The translations under genes were made by a program, and so were the position numbers. From Herbaspirillum sp. SJZ107 (lineage in GTDB: Bacteria; Pseudomonadota; Gammaproteobacteria; Burkholderiales; Burkholderiaceae_D), in assembly GCF_006715485.1 (NCBI RefSeq), contig NZ_VFNH01000003.1, positions 930,001-994,000 of the forward strand: 64,000 nt of DNA. The letters run 5' to 3'. The notes under the pieces are model-generated. The model saw nothing but the letters and a program-made list of their open reading frames with translations, had not been told where the DNA came from and made no database searches. Below are positions 60,452 through 64,000 of the stretch, one piece after another (position 1 is the stretch's first letter; the number at the start of each line of letters is the position of its first letter).

Positions 60452-60933
60452 TTCAGATAACTGGCGTCCAGCTTGCCCTCGGACGCCAGCTGGCGCACGA
60501 TCTTGATCGTATCGATATCGGCTTCCTGGTAGGCCGATTTCTTGAAATCCTCGTACATCTTGCTCATCTCGTCGGTCGCGGCGGCATTCCCGTCGTCGTA
60601 GGTGAAGCGCACCAGCAACATGGCATTGCCAGGCGCTTCGATGCGCATGGTCAGCTGCGATTGCGCAATATCGCCCTGGGCCGGCACTTCGAAGCGCACT
60701 TCTTCCAGCGGGGTCAGGTGCACATGGTCGTCGATCCACAGCTCGCCGAAACGCTGGCGGCGCGTGAAGCTGCCGCTTTCGCGCTCGCCGATGATGCACT
60801 CGTCCAGGTGCGGAATGAAACGCTTCGGGTCTTCGGCGCGCAGCACCAGGCCGCGCCACAGCTGCTCGCGTGTGATGGTGTCGATCAGCGGGTTGAGCGG
60901 GTCGTTAATTTCGATCAGGTGTTCGAATTTCAT
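60448..60933 (-). CDS. SRPBCC family protein (DUF1857/AtaL-like)
   Basis: A 161-aa START/Bet v1-like ligand-binding protein. The N-terminal FEHLIEINDPLNPLIDTITREQLWRGL and central FGELWIDDHVHLTPLEEVRF are typical of the DUF1857 group. ATG 60933 is chosen because it starts the domain and has AAGAGA upstream. No partner enzyme is adjacent, and the ligand is not known. Confidence 0.82.
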   Translation of the reverse strand: MKFEHLIEINDPLNPLIDTITREQLWRGLVLRAEDPKRFIPHLDECIIGERESGSFTRRQRFGELWIDDHVHLTPLEEVRFEVPAQGDIAQSQLTMRIEAPGNAMLLVRFTYDDGNAAATDEMSKMYEDFKKSAYQEADIDTIKIVRQLASEGKLDASYLN

Positions 60934-61092
60934 CGTGCGTTCTCTTGTCGTGTTCAGCAAATGGGGTATGTGGTGGCGCCAGGCCGTTTTCACAAGCATA
61001 GCCGACTACAACGTCGCCGTTTGCATACAGCCTTTTACGTGCATAGCCCGCCTCCTTTACAATGCTGAGCTAGCCCTCCAGAAATACATCCC

Positions 61093-63153
61093 ATGTCCAC
61101 CACCCCGAATTTCGGCCTCAACGGTCCGCAAAGCGAAGCCGCGCTTTATCTCGACGGTCCCTGCCTGGTGCTGGCCGGCGCCGGCTCGGGCAAGACGCGC
61201 GTGATCACCCAGAAGATCGCCTACATGATCGAGCACCGCGGCTACGATCCGCGCACGATCGCCGCACTCACCTTCACCAACAAGGCCGCGCTCGAGATGC
61301 AGGAGCGTATCGGCAAGCTGCTCAAGCAGCCCAAGCAGGCCAAGCAGCTGACGGTATCGACCTTCCACTCGCTGGGCGTCAAGATCCTGCGCCAGGAAGC
61401 GGCCGGCGTCGGCCTCAAGGACCGTTTTTCGATCATGGACGCCGACGACTGCTACACCGTCGTGTCCGATCTGGCGCTGACCACCGACAAGCAGGAAATC
61501 CGCAGCATCCAGAACGCCATTTCGCTGTGGAAGAACGGCCTGGTCGACCCGGAAGATGCGATCCGCGACGCCAAGGACGAGGACGAAGCGCAAGCCGGCC
61601 GCATCTACCGCAGCTACCTGGCGACGCTGCAGGCCTACCAGGCGGTCGACTTCGATGATCTGATCCGCCTGCCGGTGGAACTGTTCCGCAATAACGAGCA
61701 GATCCGCGACCGCTGGCAGCGCCGCCTGCGCTATCTGTTGATGGACGAGTACCAGGACACCAACACCTGCCAATACGAGCTGGTGAAGCTGATGGTGACC
61801 GGCCTCGGCAAGAAGCCGATGTTCACCGCGGTGGGCGACGACGACCAGGCGATCTATGCCTGGCGCGGCGCCTCGGTCGAAAACCTCAAGACGCTGCAGA
61901 CCGATTTCCCGGACCTGCGCGTGATCAAGCTGGAGCAGAACTACCGCTCGACCACGCGCATCCTGCAGGCGGCCAATGCGGTCATCGGCAACAACCCGAA
62001 GCTGTTCGAGAAGTCGCTGTGGTCCGAACACGGCCTGGGCGAGCCGATCAAGGTGCTGGGCATGCCGAACGACGAGATGGAAGCCGACCAGGTCGCCATC
62101 ATGATTTCGTCGGAACATTTCCAGCGCAAGAACAAATGGTCGGACTACGCGATCCTGTACCGCGGCAACCACCAGGCGCGCGTGATCGAGCAGGCGCTGC
62201 GCAAGGAACGCATTCCGTACACCATCTCGGGCGGCCAGAGCTTTTTCGACAAGGCCGAGATCAAGGACATCATCGCTTACCTGCGCCTGATCGCCAACGA
62301 GGGCGACGACCCGGCCTTCATCCGCGCCATCACCACGCCCAAGCGCGGCGTCGGCATGGCGACCATCGAAGCGCTCGGCGAGTTCTCGAAGCAGTGGAAC
62401 TGCTCGCTGTTCGAGGCGGCGCTGAAGGGCGGCATCGAAGCCAAGCTGTCCGAGCGCCAGCTGTATCCGCTGCGCGAGTTCTGCCATTTCATCAACGACA
62501 TGGAATCGCGCGCGACCCGGCCCGGTCCGTCCGGCAGCGGCGACAACGCCGCCGAGCTGCTCGACGACATGATGAAAGAGATCAACTACGAGCACTACCT
62601 GTACGAGAACTTCGACGACCGCGCCGCCCAGAGCAAGTGGCAGAACGTGCTGGAATTTACCAACTGGCTGAAGGAACGCGGCCGCGGCGGACGCGACCGC
62701 GACGGCGAGGAAAAGAACCTGCTCGAACTGACGCAGATGGTGGCGCTGATGTCGATGTTGGAAGGCAAGGACGAAGAGCCGGACGCGATCCGCATGTCGA
62801 CCCTGCACGCCTCCAAGGGCCTGGAGTATCCGCACGTGTTCCTGGTCGGCGTCGAGGAAGGCATCCTGCCGCACAAGGGCGACCCCGACGATGCGATCGA
62901 AAAGATCGCCGCGCGCATCCAGGAAGAGCGGCGCCTGATGTACGTGGGCATCACGCGCGCCCAGCGCACCCTGCACGTGACCTGGTGCAAGAAGAGAAAG
63001 CGCGCTGGCGAACTGGTGCATTGCGATCCGTCGCGCTTCATCAAGGAAATGGCGCTGGAAGTCGGCGATGCCGCGCCCAAGGAAACCGAAGTGATGACCC
63101 CGAAAGAACGGCTGGCCAACTTGAAGGCCCTGCTGGCCACGCCCAAGGTGTAA
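61093..63153 (+). CDS. rep: Rep/UvrD family ATP-dependent DNA helicase
   Basis: A 686-aa superfamily 1A 3'-5' helicase. Walker A AGAGSGKTRVI is at about 29-39, TFTNKAALEM is motif Ia, motif II is MDEYQDTN (217-224), GDDDQAIYAWRGA motif III and QNYRST motif IV; STLHASKGLEYPHVFLVGVEEG and VGITRAQRTLHVTW complete the set. The organisation fits Rep, which removes protein blocks ahead of forks and cooperates with PriA in restart; priA is 2.3 kb upstream. Distinguishing Rep from UvrD here is a judgement. Confidence 0.9.
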   Translation: MSTTPNFGLNGPQSEAALYLDGPCLVLAGAGSGKTRVITQKIAYMIEHRGYDPRTIAALTFTNKAALEMQERIGKLLKQPKQAKQLTVSTFHSLGVKILRQEAAGVGLKDRFSIMDADDCYTVVSDLALTTDKQEIRSIQNAISLWKNGLVDPEDAIRDAKDEDEAQAGRIYRSYLATLQAYQAVDFDDLIRLPVELFRNNEQIRDRWQRRLRYLLMDEYQDTNTCQYELVKLMVTGLGKKPMFTAVGDDDQAIYAWRGASVENLKTLQTDFPDLRVIKLEQNYRSTTRILQAANAVIGNNPKLFEKSLWSEHGLGEPIKVLGMPNDEMEADQVAIMISSEHFQRKNKWSDYAILYRGNHQARVIEQALRKERIPYTISGGQSFFDKAEIKDIIAYLRLIANEGDDPAFIRAITTPKRGVGMATIEALGEFSKQWNCSLFEAALKGGIEAKLSERQLYPLREFCHFINDMESRATRPGPSGSGDNAAELLDDMMKEINYEHYLYENFDDRAAQSKWQNVLEFTNWLKERGRGGRDRDGEEKNLLELTQMVALMSMLEGKDEEPDAIRMSTLHASKGLEYPHVFLVGVEEGILPHKGDPDDAIEKIAARIQEERRLMYVGITRAQRTLHVTWCKKRKRAGELVHCDPSRFIKEMALEVGDAAPKETEVMTPKERLANLKALLATPKV

Positions 63154-63376
63154 TGGACAGGCGCCGCTTATTATCGCGGCGTCACCTGTTGTTGTGCCCA
63201 ATCGTCAATAAGTCGTAGCTGCGTGACATGATGAGTTGCGCATAAGCCTTGAAGCGGATGCAAGGAGTCCGCACGATTCAAATTCTTATTTGACTTCGAG
63301 AGGGGCGCAATAAATACTTTTGACACTTCACATTTCACAAATCAATTTATCTGCCGCATTTCCGGGCATCTCGTCG

Positions 63377-64000
63377 ATGGCAACTGTCTCTGATATCACC
63401 ACTACCCCCTTGTCGGGCCTGAACCATATCGACGCCTTGCTCGATAGTGGGCCTGACTGGAATTATTTTTCGGGCAACAATACGCTGCAATACACGTTTT
63501 CCGTAACGTCCGGCACCGAAGCCGGGAAAACCGGACTACAGGCCTTTTCGGTGTCGCAGCAGGCGGCGGTACGCACGGCGTTTTCGTATATCTCGCAGCT
63601 GACCGGCATCCAGTTCCTGGAAACCGCAGTCGGTACCGATGCGCAAATCCACTTGAGCAACATCGACCTCGCCGGCGCCAACGTCACCGGCCTGTGCAGC
63701 TGGCTGAGCAACTACAGCTACAGCGGCACCCAGCTGGCCAGCTACGATGCCGATGCTTATGTGTATCTGGATAATGTCGAATGGAATCCTCAGAACAGCA
63801 ACCTGACGCCGGGCGGCAGCGGCTACGAGACCCTGCTGCATGAGCTGGGCCATGCACTGGGCCTGAAGCACTCGTTCGAGACCACCGACGACAACAAGGC
63901 CGTCCTGCCCGGCTCGCAGGACAACACCAGCAATACCCTGATGTCGTACACCGACCTGGGCGGACCGTACACGACCTATCGCCAGGACGACATTGCCGCC
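63377..64000 (+). CDS. Metzincin zinc metalloprotease (serralysin/M10-like), N-terminal part
   Basis: The gene runs off the right edge after 208 codons. It begins MATVSDITTTPLSGLNHIDA with no Sec signal peptide, as in proteins sent out by type I secretion. The catalytic zinc motif is HELGHALGLKHS (about residues 155-166), with the downstream Met-turn TLMSYTD. The order fits a serralysin-like or matrixin-like secreted protease. C-terminal repeat or export-signal regions would lie outside the window. A TTGACA (63319-63324) upstream could be a -35, but no good -10 pairs with it. No Shine-Dalgarno sequence is obvious. Confidence 0.85.
   Translation, partial: MATVSDITTTPLSGLNHIDALLDSGPDWNYFSGNNTLQYTFSVTSGTEAGKTGLQAFSVSQQAAVRTAFSYISQLTGIQFLETAVGTDAQIHLSNIDLAGANVTGLCSWLSNYSYSGTQLASYDADAYVYLDNVEWNPQNSNLTPGGSGYETLLHELGHALGLKHSFETTDDNKAVLPGSQDNTSNTLMSYTDLGGPYTTYRQDDIAA

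Noticed and set aside
63154..63190. Terminator after the Rep/UvrD helicase gene
   Set aside because: There is a GC-rich imperfect hairpin (GGCGCCGC with GCGGCGTC), but no T run follows, so I did not call it.

Overview
The window is GC-rich, densely coded DNA from a betaproteobacterium. Gene order and protein content fit Burkholderiales, most likely Oxalobacteraceae of the Massilia/Telluria/Duganella type. The main reasons are the linked block mlaFEDACB, an ABC exporter, ibaG, murA, the his operon, a HIT protein and tatABC; the short form of HisG; a PEP-CTERM protein; and hemE next to priA. The assignment rests on recognition of gene families, not on a search. No rRNA, tRNA, CRISPR array, prophage or complete insertion sequence was seen.

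Layout. 0-11 kb: ubiX and grxD, a Tat-exported SoxC-like sulfite dehydrogenase with a lipoprotein cytochrome c, a GNAT enzyme, tex, an unusual glycosidase/RmlD fusion, a decayed Crp/Fnr regulator, and a metallo-hydrolase divergent from a TetR regulator with a clear operator. 11-21 kb: a SNF2 helicase, a cytoplasmic PAS histidine kinase with its response regulator, a RAYT-like protein with an altered HUH motif, an outer-membrane beta-barrel-like protein, and an isolated pseudokinase/PEGA protein translationally coupled to a TssQ-like lipoprotein. 21-45 kb: conserved core with gltB/gltD, the Mla lipid-transport operon, the YadGH-like exporter, ibaG, murA, hisGD, an orphan DNA methyltransferase, hisCBHAFIE, HIT and tatABC. 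45-55 kb: a frameshifted PEP-CTERM gene with a start-codon hairpin, a CsgG-like lipoprotein, a DUF885 peptidase, and an S9 peptidase coupled to a very large SNF2 helicase. 55-64 kb: hemE, a 526-bp non-coding region rich in DnaA boxes, priA, a lipoamide-dehydrogenase-like flavoprotein, an SRPBCC protein, a Rep/UvrD helicase, and the start of a metzincin protease that runs off the end.

How the parts work together. The his genes supply nearly the whole histidine pathway; HisZ (needed by short HisG) and the HisB-type phosphatase are not here. GltB and GltD form glutamate synthase. Mla genes A to F maintain outer-membrane lipid asymmetry. TatABC can export the twin-arginine sulfite dehydrogenase encoded at 1.5 kb. 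A family of roughly 90-bp inverted repeats sits in several intercistronic gaps and has been absorbed into the C-terminus of the methyltransferase.

The least explained items are the DnaA-box array between hemE and priA, the glycosidase-RmlD fusion with a substituted catalytic lysine, the orphan pseudokinase/TssQ pair, the hairpin enclosing the start codon of the PEP-CTERM gene, and the leaderless-looking TetR promoter arrangement.
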